64,000 bases of DNA from Bradyrhizobium sp. BR 10289 (lineage in GTDB: Bacteria > Pseudomonadota > Alphaproteobacteria > Rhizobiales > Xanthobacteraceae): the NCBI RefSeq assembly GCF_019455385.1, contig NZ_JACOFR010000013.1, positions 62,001 to 126,000 of the forward strand, given 5' to 3'. Below the pieces are notes generated by a model. It was not told where the DNA came from. It was given only the letters and a program-made list of their open reading frames with translations, and made no database searches. The translations under genes were made by a program, and so were the position numbers. Below are positions 35,164 through 42,785 of the stretch, piece by piece; positions within the stretch are counted from its first letter, which is position 1; each line of letters opens with the position of its first letter.

Positions 35164-36867
35164 TCAGAACACTTGAGCGGCATTCATCGCGAGGTGTTCG
35201 ACGATCGGACCGAGCGCGAGCGCGGGGAAGAACGTCAGGCCGCCGATGATCAGGATCACGCCGACGACGAGACCGACGAACAGCCCGCCCGTAGTCGGGA
35301 ACGTGCCGGCCGATGGCGGGATCGATTTCTTGGCCGCGAGCGAGCCCACGATCGCCATCGCCGGGACGATCATGAAGAAGCGGCCGACGAACATCGCGCT
35401 GGCGAGCGTGAGGTTGTAGAATAAGGTGTTGCCGGTGAGGCCTGCGAAAGCCGAGCCGTTGTTGCCGGTCGCCGAGGTAAACGCGTAGAGCACCTCGGTG
35501 AAGCCGTGTGGGCCGGCATTGGCCATCGAGGCGACCGCCGCCGGATAGACCACGCCGACCGCGGTCCAGCCGAGATACATCAGCGGCAGCACCAGGATCG
35601 CGAGCATCGCCATCTTGACCTCGCGCGCCTCGATCTTCTTGCCGACATATTCCGGCGTGCGGCCGACCATCAGGCCCGCCACGAAGATCGCGAGCACGAC
35701 GAACAGCAGCATGCCATAGAGGCCAGCACCGACGCCGCCGATGATGATCTCGCCGAGCTGCATGTTGATCAACGGGATCATGCCGCCGAGCGCGGTGAAG
35801 CTGTCATGCATGGCGTTGACCGCGCCGCAGGAGGCCGCGGTGGTGATCACGGCGAACAGCGAGGACGCAACGATGCCGAAGCGGACTTCCTTGCCCTCCA
35901 TGTTGCCGCCGGTGAGGCCGAGCGCCTGCAGCGTCGAGGTGCCGCTGGCTTCCGCCCAATAGGTCACGGCAACGCCGGCGACGAAGAGCACGCCCATCAC
36001 GGCGAGGATCGCAAAACCCTGGCGCTGGTTGCCGACCATGCGGCCGAACACGTTGGTCAGGGCGGCGCCGAGCGTGAAGATCGACAGCATCTGCACGAAG
36101 TTCGACAGCGCGGTCGGGTTCTCGAAGGGGTGCGCGGCGTTGGCGTTGAAGAAGCCGCCGCCATTGGTGCCCAGCATCTTGATCGCGACCTGGGAGGCCA
36201 CCGGGCCGACCGCGATGGTCTGCTTGGCACCCTCGAGCGTGGTGGCCTCGACATAGTCACCGAGCGTCTGCGGGATGCCCTGCCAGACCAGGAACAGCGT
36301 GTAGACCACGCAGATCGGCAGTAGCACATAGAGCGTGGTGCGGGTGACGTCGACCCAGAAATTGCCGACCGTGCGCATCGAGGCCCGCGAGAAGCCCCGG
36401 ATCAGGGCGACTGCCAACGCGATACCAGTGGCAGCCGACAGGAAGTTCTGGTGCGTCAGGCCGAGCATCTGCACGAGATAAGAGATCGTGCTCTCGCCGC
36501 CGTAGTTCTGCCAGTTGGTGTTGGTGATGAAGGAGATCGCCGTGTTGAAGGAGAGATCCTCGGCGACCGCCGACTGTCCGGCCGGATTGAACGGCAGCAC
36601 GGCCTGGAGCCGCATCACGCCGTAGATGATGAGGAAGCCGCCGACATGGAACAGCAACATGGCGACCGTATAGGTCAGCCAATGCTGCTCGCGCCTCTCG
36701 TCGACGCCGGAAATCCAGTAGATGCCGGCCTCGATCGGACGCAGCACCGGCGACAGCAACGTCCGCTCGCCGTTGAAGACGCGCGTCATGTACCAGCCGA
36801 GAGGCTTGGTCAGCGCGACGACGATGACGCAGTAGAGAATGATCTGGAGCCAACCGATCATAGTCAT
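35164..36867 (-). CDS. kdpA: Potassium-transporting ATPase subunit A (K+ channel-like)
   Basis: Ten-helix K+-binding subunit, 567 residues. It starts MTMIGWLQIILYCVIVVAL and shows the family segments AISFITNTNWQNYGGES (first selectivity-filter loop), GTNGGGFFNANAAHPFENP (third loop) and ATGNNGSAFAGL (fourth loop), all with the conserved glycines. The start ATG overlaps by 4 bases (ATGA) the stop of a 42-residue mini-ORF upstream, which fixes the start and suggests coupled translation. Confidence 0.96.
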   Translation of the reverse strand: MTMIGWLQIILYCVIVVALTKPLGWYMTRVFNGERTLLSPVLRPIEAGIYWISGVDERREQHWLTYTVAMLLFHVGGFLIIYGVMRLQAVLPFNPAGQSAVAEDLSFNTAISFITNTNWQNYGGESTISYLVQMLGLTHQNFLSAATGIALAVALIRGFSRASMRTVGNFWVDVTRTTLYVLLPICVVYTLFLVWQGIPQTLGDYVEATTLEGAKQTIAVGPVASQVAIKMLGTNGGGFFNANAAHPFENPTALSNFVQMLSIFTLGAALTNVFGRMVGNQRQGFAILAVMGVLFVAGVAVTYWAEASGTSTLQALGLTGGNMEGKEVRFGIVASSLFAVITTAASCGAVNAMHDSFTALGGMIPLINMQLGEIIIGGVGAGLYGMLLFVVLAIFVAGLMVGRTPEYVGKKIEAREVKMAMLAILVLPLMYLGWTAVGVVYPAAVASMANAGPHGFTEVLYAFTSATGNNGSAFAGLTGNTLFYNLTLASAMFVGRFFMIVPAMAIVGSLAAKKSIPPSAGTFPTTGGLFVGLVVGVILIIGGLTFFPALALGPIVEHLAMNAAQVF

Positions 36868-36992
36868 GGCATGAACCCTTCAGACTTTGTGCAACCCTTC
36901 GGACTTTGCGTCCGCAGGAGCGGCAGGAGCAGCGCGAGAAGGCCGGTGACGAGTACGGCGTCGGCCAGCAGCAATTTCACAATGACGAGCAC
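36864..36992 (-). CDS. Small hydrophobic protein between kdpF and kdpA (unknown)
   Basis: A 42-residue ORF starting at GTG: VLVIVKLLLADAVLVTGL, then ALLLPLLRTQSPKG and a charged tail. One membrane helix (about residues 2-26) is followed by a basic stretch, which suggests a cytoplasmic C-terminus. It lies 3 bases after the kdpF stop, and its own stop overlaps the kdpA start in an ATGA. This tight packing is the best evidence that it is translated; no strong ribosome binding site is visible. It may be an extra small subunit of the Kdp complex or only a coupling ORF. Confidence 0.6.
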   Translation of the reverse strand: MLVIVKLLLADAVLVTGLLALLLPLLRTQSPKGCTKSEGFMP

Positions 36993-36995
36993 GGC

Positions 36996-37085
36996 TCAGA
37001 ACCGCTCGGGCCGCAGCAATGCATAGGTGAGGTAGACCAGCAGGCCGAACGAGACGACGCCCGCGAGCGCATAATCGAAGATCAT
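36996..37085 (-). CDS. kdpF: Potassium-transporting ATPase subunit F
   Basis: A 29-residue single-helix peptide (IFDYALAGVVSFGLLVYLTY, ending ALLRPERF), the typical KdpF sequence that stabilises the KdpFABC complex. AAGGAG lies seven bases before the ATG. It stands between a 27-residue mini-ORF and a 42-residue mini-ORF in the same transcript. Confidence 0.9.
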   Translation of the reverse strand: MIFDYALAGVVSFGLLVYLTYALLRPERF

Positions 37086-37096
37086 GGTCCGCTCCT

Positions 37097-37180
37097 TCAC
37101 AGCCGTTCGCAGGCATAGGTGTAGCCGATCGCCAGGGCGAAGAAGGCGAAGCCCAGCGCCAGCATCAGAATGTCCATCAT
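37097..37180 (-). CDS. Small membrane peptide at the head of the kdp operon (unknown)
   Basis: A 27-residue ORF, MMDILMLALGFAFFALAIGY followed by TYACERL, one membrane helix with a short polar tail. GAGGAG lies about nine bases before the first ATG. It ends 11 bases before kdpF. Comparable mini-proteins precede kdpF in other proteobacteria as far as I recall, but their function is not known to me. It could be a second KdpF-like stabiliser or a leader peptide. Confidence 0.65.
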   Translation of the reverse strand: MMDILMLALGFAFFALAIGYTYACERL

Positions 37181-37345
37181 GGAGAGTTCTCCTCGTTGCG
37201 CGACGATATCCGGGCGTTACCGCTTCTGGATCCCGGCCGGCCGCTGCGCCAGTACAATGCATGCTTCCGGCAATCGGCCGGAAGTTTCACTGCGCTGAGG
37301 TGCCATCACGCGCATAGGTTTTCGAGATGAGCCCTATGGCGACCT

Positions 37346-37361
37346 TATAGGAATCCCATAA
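37346..37361 (-). promoter_or_regulatory. Shared 16-bp motif upstream of the kdp operon
   Basis: Read toward kdp the sequence is TTATGGGATTCCTATA, inside the imperfect dyad CCTTTATGGGATTCCTATAAGG. It lies 166 bases before the first kdp mini-ORF. The same motif, TTATGrnATTCCTATr, occurs at 37461 and 38207 in the orientation of the genes downstream. A binding site for KdpE or another regulator is inferred. Confidence 0.55.
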
Positions 37362-37460
37362 AGGGCTGGGGGGCTGGAACGCGTTCGAGCACAACGCGCG
37401 AGGCCACCTCCGCTGTCGTCCCGGACATGCGAAGCGCCGATCCGGGATCCATCCCCACAC

Positions 37461-37476
37461 TTATGAAATTCCTATA
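37461..37476 (+). promoter_or_regulatory. Shared 16-bp motif upstream of the gene at 37571
   Basis: TTATGAAATTCCTATA, 95 bases before the ATG of the downstream gene and in the same orientation. It matches 14 of 16 positions of the copy upstream of kdp. Confidence 0.55.
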
Positions 37477-37570
37477 CCTCGTGCCCCCTCCTCATCTGGT
37501 TTTCAAATGCCGTTCCAGCCAGCTTGGGCAAGCCGGCCGACTGACCGACGCCAATCCCAGGAGGCCTGAC

Positions 37571-38038
37571 ATGAATGTTGCTCTCCGACACCACGATCTG
37601 CCGTCACTCGGCGACCGCTTGCGACATACGCAGGCCGTGACGCGGCCGCTGATGCTCGAAATCATCGACAAGAGCTGCCGGCGCGTCCCGTTGCTCGGGC
37701 AGAGCGAGCGCGCGGCGCGCCTCTCGCATCTGATCGATGCGGAGGCCTGGACCGATGCGGCATTGACGCTGATGGAGCTCGAGCTGCCGCGGTGGCGCGT
37801 CCGCCGCATCGCCTATGACGAAGGTGAATGGCACTGCGCGCTCTCGCGGGAGCGCGAATTGCCGGATTGGCTCGATGCGGCGGTCGAAGGCTGCCATGGC
37901 GACCTCGCGCTGGCCTTGCTCTCGGCGTTCGTCGAGGTTCAGGCGCTGGCCGTCGAGGCGTCGCGGCCAAGCGTCCCGACCGTGCGCCCCGCGCTGGATC
38001 CGCTCTACCAGCCGGCAGCTTGCGAGAATTTCAGCTGA
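37571..38038 (+). CDS. Hypothetical protein, 155 aa
   Basis: I do not recognise this protein. It is predicted soluble and helical: PSLGDRLRHTQAVTRPLML, an acidic/hydrophobic middle (DAEAWTDAALTLMELELPRW) and the alanine-rich DLALALLSAFVEVQALAVEA, ending in a proline-rich tail. AGGAGG lies eight bases before the ATG at 37571. The frame is open upstream, but the shared regulatory motif at 37461 lies inside that extension, so the later start is preferred. It heads a run of small genes on the plus strand, divergent from kdp. Two tryptophans in WRVRRIAYDEGEWHCAL look conserved-like, but no fold is suggested. Confidence 0.7.
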   Translation: MNVALRHHDLPSLGDRLRHTQAVTRPLMLEIIDKSCRRVPLLGQSERAARLSHLIDAEAWTDAALTLMELELPRWRVRRIAYDEGEWHCALSRERELPDWLDAAVEGCHGDLALALLSAFVEVQALAVEASRPSVPTVRPALDPLYQPAACENFS

Positions 38039-38206
38039 GCCGGCCGGACAGGTTTACACCTTGCCGCCATCTTCGAACATACCGCGGACCCTGAGCCCGG
38101 CACGGGTGATTGCGCTTCGCCGTGCGCGTCGTCCTGCTCGGGGCCTTCGCCGCGATCGCCGACGAGGAGCTGATCGACAGCGTCGGCGCCTGACGCCTCG
38201 CGCCAC

Positions 38207-38222
38207 TTATGACATTCCTATG
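38207..38222 (+). promoter_or_regulatory. Shared 16-bp motif upstream of the gene at 38324
   Basis: TTATGACATTCCTATG, 102 bases before the ATG of the 61-residue membrane protein. Like the copy at 37461 it is preceded by CAC (CACTTATG). It lies in a gap of 285 bases (38039-38323) in which I see no convincing gene; a 27-codon frame near 38119-38193 lacks a proper start. Confidence 0.55.
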
Positions 38223-38323
38223 CGGCGCCCTCGGCACTCATCTCGCAATCCTACGCAGCGGTCATCATCCTGGAAGGCATGATCGGAACGGCCACCTCGC
38301 CGCACCAGATAAGGACTTACAGA

Positions 38324-38509
38324 ATGTCGATCCTGACACATGGCCTTGACCGCCCCTTCGATGCGGGCTCGCCGCGAATCTCGACCGCGCGCAAGGCCCA
38401 GCTCAAGCGCCTCGCGCTCGGCGCGCGCACGCTGTTCTCGATGGGCAGCGTGCTCACCGCCCTGATCGCGCTGAGGACCGCGATCTATGTCTGGCACATG
38501 CACGGCTGA
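38324..38509 (+). CDS. Small membrane protein, 61 aa (unknown)
   Basis: Starts MSILTHGLDRPFDAGSPR with a basic stretch (ARKAQLKRLALGARTLF) and one membrane helix near the C-terminus (MGSVLTALIALRTAIYVW). The basic flank before the helix predicts the N-terminus in the cytoplasm. AAGGA lies about ten bases before the ATG. It is followed after 17 bases by the next small gene and preceded by one copy of the shared regulatory motif. Not recognised. Confidence 0.65.
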   Translation: MSILTHGLDRPFDAGSPRISTARKAQLKRLALGARTLFSMGSVLTALIALRTAIYVWHMHG

Positions 38510-38526
38510 TCGGCCGGGAGGCTCCC

Positions 38527-38904
38527 ATGACCTTGCAGATGTGTGAAGACGCCGCGATGGCCGCAATCGCGCTTCAGGCGTCCCGTCACCGGCCCGACAT
38601 GGCAACCCTCAAGCCGCTCGATCCTGACGTCGTCAGCACCGCCATTCCCGCCTTCTTCATCGGACGCAACAGCGCCGGCCTCTGGGTCGCGCGCGAAGCG
38701 AACGGGCGCGTCGGCGGCCTGTTCCTGTTCAAGAGCTCGGCGGTCGATTTCGCGCATCGTCACAGCGCGCCCGCGCGCTGCGCGCTGGTATTCCCCACCG
38801 ACACCATCGAGCTCGACGTCGAGAACCGCGGCAATGTCCTGATCGTGCTGGCGCAGGCAGCGAAGCGGCTTCTGGCGCGCATCATGGCAAGGCCCAATCC
38901 ATGA
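38527..38904 (+). CDS. Hypothetical protein, 125 aa
   Basis: Not recognised. The sequence suggests a small alpha/beta or beta-rich protein: AIPAFFIGRNSAGLWVAREA, then GGLFLFKSSAVDFAHRHSAP, then CALVFPTDTIELDVENRGN and a C-terminal amphipathic helix (LIVLAQAAKRLLARIMA). There is no signal peptide. GGGAGG lies about six bases before the ATG. Its stop overlaps the start of a 30-residue ORF by 4 bases, so it belongs to the same transcript. Confidence 0.7.
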   Translation: MTLQMCEDAAMAAIALQASRHRPDMATLKPLDPDVVSTAIPAFFIGRNSAGLWVAREANGRVGGLFLFKSSAVDFAHRHSAPARCALVFPTDTIELDVENRGNVLIVLAQAAKRLLARIMARPNP

Positions 38905-38993
38905 TCAAGTTCAAGCTCGCCATGCTGGCCGCGCTGATGGGTGTATTGCTGCTCGCCCTGCGCATCGGCGCTGCGCCGGCCACGGACAAGTAA
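38901..38993 (+). CDS. Mini-protein, 30 aa, single hydrophobic segment (unknown)
   Basis: MIKFKLAMLAALMGVLLLAL followed by RIGAAPATDK. A basic start, one hydrophobic helix and an A-P-A-like end look like a signal peptide or a small membrane anchor. The ATG overlaps the previous stop in an ATGA, which supports translation. Too short for homology reasoning. Confidence 0.5.
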   Translation: MIKFKLAMLAALMGVLLLALRIGAAPATDK

Positions 38994-38994
38994 C

Positions 38995-39123
38995 GTGCAC
39001 CTCCTCAAGGGACATCTCGAGCACGCCGTCACCACGACGGTCCTGACCATGACGCTGAGCCTGGTCTGGGGCGCGGTGCTGACGATCGTCATCACGCTCG
39101 TCGCGCGCGGGCTTGGGATCTAG
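38995..39123 (+). CDS. Small membrane protein, 42 aa (unknown)
   Basis: GTG start directly after the preceding stop (TAACGTG). HLLKGHLEHAVTTTVLTM leads into one long hydrophobic stretch (TLSLVWGAVLTIVITLVARG). It is predicted to sit in the inner membrane. It closes the run of small genes and is followed by a hairpin at 39155. Confidence 0.55.
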   Translation: MHLLKGHLEHAVTTTVLTMTLSLVWGAVLTIVITLVARGLGI

Positions 39124-39154
39124 CCCGCAGGCGATCGACCGCGAATTGACCATG

Positions 39155-39173
39155 GCTTGCCTATGAGGCAAGC
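39155..39173 (+). terminator. Hairpin after the small-protein cluster
   Basis: GCTTGCC-TATGA-GGCAAGC, a perfect 7-bp stem with a 5-base loop, 31 bases after the last small ORF. No T-run follows, so its role as terminator is tentative. Confidence 0.45.
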
Positions 39174-39293
39174 AGCCGGGCCTGAAGTGCGGTCGCCCGG
39201 GCCGGCCTGAGCCGCCTATTTCCGCGGAAAAAGGCTTGAGCGAACAGACTTGCCGATCTGGCGAAATCTCACGGAACCGTGTAGATCGGTTTC

Positions 39294-39929
39294 ATGAGCA
39301 CAAGCAGCGTCAACGTCGTCGCCCACCCCCTGGTCCAGCACAAGCTCTCCCTGATGCGGGAGAAGGACCGCTCGACCAAGAGCTTTCGCGAAATCCTCAA
39401 CGAGATCGGGATGCTGCTCGGCTACGAGGTGACGCGCGACCTGCCGCTGGAGCTGGTCGACATCGAGACGCCGATCTCACCGATGCAGGCGCCGAAGATC
39501 GCCGGCAAGAAACTCACGCTGGCGCCGATCCTGCGCGCCGGCGTCGGCTTCCTGGACGGCATGCTGGCGCTGATGCCATCGGCGCGCATCGCCCATATCG
39601 GGCTCTATCGCGACCCCGAGACGTTGCAGGCCGTGGAATATTACTTCAAGGCGCCGCAGGACCTGTCCGACCGCACCGTGATCCTGATGGACCCCATGCT
39701 GGCGACCGGCAATTCGGCCTGCGCCGGCGCGTCCCTGCTGAAGGACCGCGGCGCCCGCGACATCCGCTTCGTCTGTCTCCTGGCCGCACCCGAGGGCGTT
39801 GCGAAGTTCCAGGACGAACATCCCGATGTGCCGGTCTGGACCGCCGCGATCGATGAGCGGCTCAACGACCACGGCTACATCGTGCCGGGCCTCGGCGATG
39901 CCGGCGACCGGATGTTCGGCACCAAGTAG
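39294..39929 (+). CDS. upp: Uracil phosphoribosyltransferase
   Basis: Salvages uracil: uracil plus PRPP gives UMP. The 211-residue protein has VVAHPLVQHKLSLMR at the start, APILRAGVGFLDGML, the PRPP-binding motif VILMDPMLATGNSA and the uracil-binding C-terminal segment DERLNDHGYIVPGLGDAGDRMFGT. It stands alone after the small-gene cluster and 33 bases before a gene of unrelated function. Confidence 0.97.
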   Translation: MSTSSVNVVAHPLVQHKLSLMREKDRSTKSFREILNEIGMLLGYEVTRDLPLELVDIETPISPMQAPKIAGKKLTLAPILRAGVGFLDGMLALMPSARIAHIGLYRDPETLQAVEYYFKAPQDLSDRTVILMDPMLATGNSACAGASLLKDRGARDIRFVCLLAAPEGVAKFQDEHPDVPVWTAAIDERLNDHGYIVPGLGDAGDRMFGTK

Positions 39930-39962
39930 ACAGGTTTGCGCGATCGGGCTACTCCGGTTGCC

Positions 39963-41531
39963 ATGAGCGCCGACTTTTCGCTGCAATCGCTGATACTGAC
40001 AGAAGCCGCCGACCCGGCCTTCGTGTTCGACGGCACGTCGGTCTCGCGCACGGAATTCTCCGTGAAGGTCGAGCAGACTGCGGCCTGGCTTGCCGCGCAG
40101 GGCATCAACAAGGGCGACGTCGTCGCGGTCTGGCTGGTCAACCGGATCGAGTGGATCGCCCTGCTGTTCGCCGCCGCCCGGCGCGGCGCCATCGTCGCGG
40201 CCGTCAATACGCGTTACCGCAGCGCGGAAGTCGCACACCTGCTTCGCCTGTCTGGCGCAAAGCTGATGGTGGTCGAGGCCGCTTTCCGTTCGATCGACTT
40301 TGCCGCGATTCTCGCCGATGTCGCCAAGGACGAGGTGCCCGCGCTGCAAAAGCTCGCATTGGTCGGCGCGGATGCGATTCCCGCGCCCTGGCCCTGCGTG
40401 CGCTTCGATGCCTTCGACAGATCCTATTCGCCGGTGCCGCCCGCCCAGAATGACGTCGATCTGCCGGTGCTGCTCTACACCACATCAGGCACGACCAAGG
40501 GACCAAAGCTGGTCGCGCACTCGCAGCGGACGCTGGCGAGCCACGCCATCGCTGTCGCCAGGGCACTCGAGCTCGATCCACAGCGTCATTCCCTGCTGGC
40601 CATGCTACCGTTTTGCGGCACCTTCGGCATGACCAGCCTGCTCGGCTTCATCGCGGCCGGCGCAACCATCCATGCGCTGGATGCTTTCGAGGCTGGTCCT
40701 GCGCTCAAAATCCTCGGCGAGCAGAGGATCACGCACTCCTTCGGCTCCGACGAGATGTTCCGCCGCATCCTCGCCCTCACCGATGCGCCGCGGCCGTTCC
40801 CGCATCTCGAAGTCTGCGGCTTCGCGGCGTTCCAGCCCGGCTGGCGGGAGCTTGCCGCAGAGGCCGAGGCGCGCGGCATCAAGCTGTTCGGCCTCTATGG
40901 ATCGAGCGAGGTGCAGGCGCTGTTCTCGATCACCCGCATAAGCGATGCCTTTGCCGATCGCATCGAGGGCGGCGGCTGGCCGATGTCATCAGAGGCGCAG
41001 GTGCGCGTGCGCGACGCTGACACCGGCGAGCTCGCAGCCCCCAGCGTCTCCGGCGAGATCGAGATCAGCGCGCCCTCGCGCTTCCTCGGCTATTTCAACA
41101 ATCCGGATGCCACGCGCGATGCGATCACCGCGGACGGCTTCTTCCGCACCGGCGACATCGGCCGGCTGCGCGGCGACGGGTCCTTCGTCTACGAGACCCG
41201 TGCCGGCGACGCGATGCGCCTTGGCGGCTTCCTCGTGGCGCCCGGCGAGATCGAGGACGAGCTCAAAGCCTGCCCCGGCGTCGCTGACGCGCAGGTCGTC
41301 GCGGTCGATCTGAAGGGTAACGCCCGCTGCGTCGCCTTCGTGATCCCGGCCAAAGAGCCACCGCCATTGGAGGCTTTGATTGCGCGCCTGCGCGAACGGC
41401 TCGCCGGCTACAAGGTGCCGGCCCGGATCTATGCCGTCGACGCCTTCCCGGTCACCGACAGCGCCAACGGCGTCAAGATCCAGCGTGCGAAGCTTCGCGG
41501 CATGGCCATGAAACGGATCGCGACCGAGTAG
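39963..41531 (+). CDS. AMP-dependent acyl-CoA synthetase/ligase family protein
   Basis: Class I adenylate-forming enzyme, 522 residues. The P-loop-like TTSGTTKGPKLVAHS, LFGLYGSSEVQALF and the hinge FRTGDIGRLRGDG are visible. The C-terminal domain has the RLGGFLVAPGEIEDEL motif and a candidate catalytic lysine in NGVKIQRAKL. It would activate an organic acid as acyl-AMP and usually pass it to CoA; the substrate is not predictable. The ATG at 39963 fits the family N-terminus. It converges with the CoA-transferase gene at 41539 with only 7 bases between. Proximity to the dicarboxylate locus hints at carboxylic acid catabolism. Confidence 0.85.
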   Translation: MSADFSLQSLILTEAADPAFVFDGTSVSRTEFSVKVEQTAAWLAAQGINKGDVVAVWLVNRIEWIALLFAAARRGAIVAAVNTRYRSAEVAHLLRLSGAKLMVVEAAFRSIDFAAILADVAKDEVPALQKLALVGADAIPAPWPCVRFDAFDRSYSPVPPAQNDVDLPVLLYTTSGTTKGPKLVAHSQRTLASHAIAVARALELDPQRHSLLAMLPFCGTFGMTSLLGFIAAGATIHALDAFEAGPALKILGEQRITHSFGSDEMFRRILALTDAPRPFPHLEVCGFAAFQPGWRELAAEAEARGIKLFGLYGSSEVQALFSITRISDAFADRIEGGGWPMSSEAQVRVRDADTGELAAPSVSGEIEISAPSRFLGYFNNPDATRDAITADGFFRTGDIGRLRGDGSFVYETRAGDAMRLGGFLVAPGEIEDELKACPGVADAQVVAVDLKGNARCVAFVIPAKEPPPLEALIARLRERLAGYKVPARIYAVDAFPVTDSANGVKIQRAKLRGMAMKRIATE

Positions 41532-41538
41532 GTGCGTC

Positions 41539-42777
41539 CTATTTCCGGAGCTGCGCCAACAGAGCATCGCGATGCTCCGGCGCGGCGATCGCGATCATGC
41601 GGCGCGCCCGCTCGGCAAGCCCGCAGCCGCGCAGCTCGGCAACACCCCATTCGGTCACGATGGCATCGACATCGGCACGCGGCGTCGTCACCGTCTCGAC
41701 ACGGGCAACGATCCGGCTGGTTCCGCCGGACGCCGTCGCCGGCAGCGCGATGATCGCCCTACCACCAGGAGAGGCATTGGCGCCGCGCACGAAATCGAGC
41801 TGTCCGCCGATCGCACCGACCGCGACGCCGTTCAACGTCTCGGAATTGACGCTGCCGTCGAGCCCGACCTGAAGCGCCGAATTGATCGCAACCAGCCGGT
41901 TGATGCGCGCCAGCACGCCCTGGCCGTGCGTGTACGAAGTCGGACGCACCGAAACAGCCTTGTTCTCGTGCACGAAGCGGTAGAGCCGCTCGGTGCCGAT
42001 GACCTGGTTGGTGACGGTGATGCCGGGATCGATCCCCTTCTCCGCATTCGTGACCGCGCCGCACTCAATCAGGTCGACGACGGCGTCGTTGATCAGGCCC
42101 GAATGGATGCCGAGATTGCGCGCGTGGGACAGCGAGGACAGGATCGCGTCCGGAATCCGTCCCACCCCGAACTGGAGCGTGCTGCCGTCGGCGATCAGGC
42201 CCGCTGCGTGGGTCGCGATGCGCCGAGAAACGTCATCGAGCGGCGGCGAAGCCAGTTCAACCGGCGGACGGCGGGCCGGCACGCGCCGATGGATCGGCAC
42301 CTCGGCCGGCCATTCCGCGCCGAACGTCAAGGGCACATCCGGATTGACCTCGGCGATGACGAGGCGTGCGCCGCGCGCGGCGTCAATGACGTAGTCGTTG
42401 GAGAGGCTGGCGCTGATCCTTGCGCCGGATTCCGCGAGCTGCACCAGCACGACATCGGCCTTGTAGCGGCGCGCGGCGAAATCGGCACAGAAGGCGCTGT
42501 AATTGCTTGGGATCACATCGAGCCGCCCGGCTTTGGCGAGCCGGCGCGCATTGCCGATCACACCATAGCTCTGGAAAGAGACGTTTGGCGCACAGGTAGC
42601 CGAGAATGTCTCCGAAAACACCGGCCCGATCATCATGCGAAACGGCGGAAGCTGCGCCGCCTGCGCGATCAACGCTTCGGTCAGGGTGATGGGCTCGGCC
42701 GTCGCCTGCCCACACACGACGAGATCGCCCTCACGGATCAGACCCGAAAAGTCGATCGCATGTGTTTCCCTGGGCAT
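41539..42777 (-). CDS. Acetyl-CoA hydrolase/transferase family protein (4-hydroxybutyrate CoA-transferase-like)
   Basis: A 412-residue protein of the Cat2/AbfT-type CoA-transferase family: FVFSETF-type VFSETFSATCAPNVSF, SNYSAFCADFAARRYKADVVLVQ, LIADGSTLQFGVGRIPDAI, GVLARINRLVAINSALQVGLDG and the C-terminal GGTSRIVARVETVTTPRADV. In characterised members the catalytic Glu lies in GIHTEMxSD; here the segment reads GIHSGLIND, with Gly227 at the expected Glu position. Transferase activity by the usual glutamyl-CoA mechanism is therefore questionable. It starts 9 bases after the acyl-CoA dehydrogenase gene and is the last gene of that operon. The long frame upstream of the ATG is antisense-like noise. 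Confidence 0.78.
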   Translation of the reverse strand: MPRETHAIDFSGLIREGDLVVCGQATAEPITLTEALIAQAAQLPPFRMMIGPVFSETFSATCAPNVSFQSYGVIGNARRLAKAGRLDVIPSNYSAFCADFAARRYKADVVLVQLAESGARISASLSNDYVIDAARGARLVIAEVNPDVPLTFGAEWPAEVPIHRRVPARRPPVELASPPLDDVSRRIATHAAGLIADGSTLQFGVGRIPDAILSSLSHARNLGIHSGLINDAVVDLIECGAVTNAEKGIDPGITVTNQVIGTERLYRFVHENKAVSVRPTSYTHGQGVLARINRLVAINSALQVGLDGSVNSETLNGVAVGAIGGQLDFVRGANASPGGRAIIALPATASGGTSRIVARVETVTTPRADVDAIVTEWGVAELRGCGLAERARRMIAIAAPEHRDALLAQLRK

Positions 42778-42785
42778 GGCCCGGC

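Larger units (their letters stand above)
37181..37570. other. Intergenic region between divergent kdp operon and small-protein gene
   Basis: A stretch of 390 bases without a gene. It holds the kdp promoter region, the two motif copies at 37346-37361 and 37461-37476, and around 37411-37455 a fragment resembling a common Bradyrhizobium repeat (GTCGTCCCGGAC...CCGATCCGGGATCC). I see no convincing sigma-70 promoter by eye. Confidence 0.6.

Noticed and set aside
37374..37400. GGAAC upstream of the small-protein cluster as an EcfG site
   Set aside because: No GTT at 17-18 bases on either strand.
38100..38196. A 27-codon hydrophobic frame ending GAFAAIADEELIDSVGA
   Set aside because: No ATG or GTG start in frame at a sensible place, no ribosome binding site; treated as non-coding.
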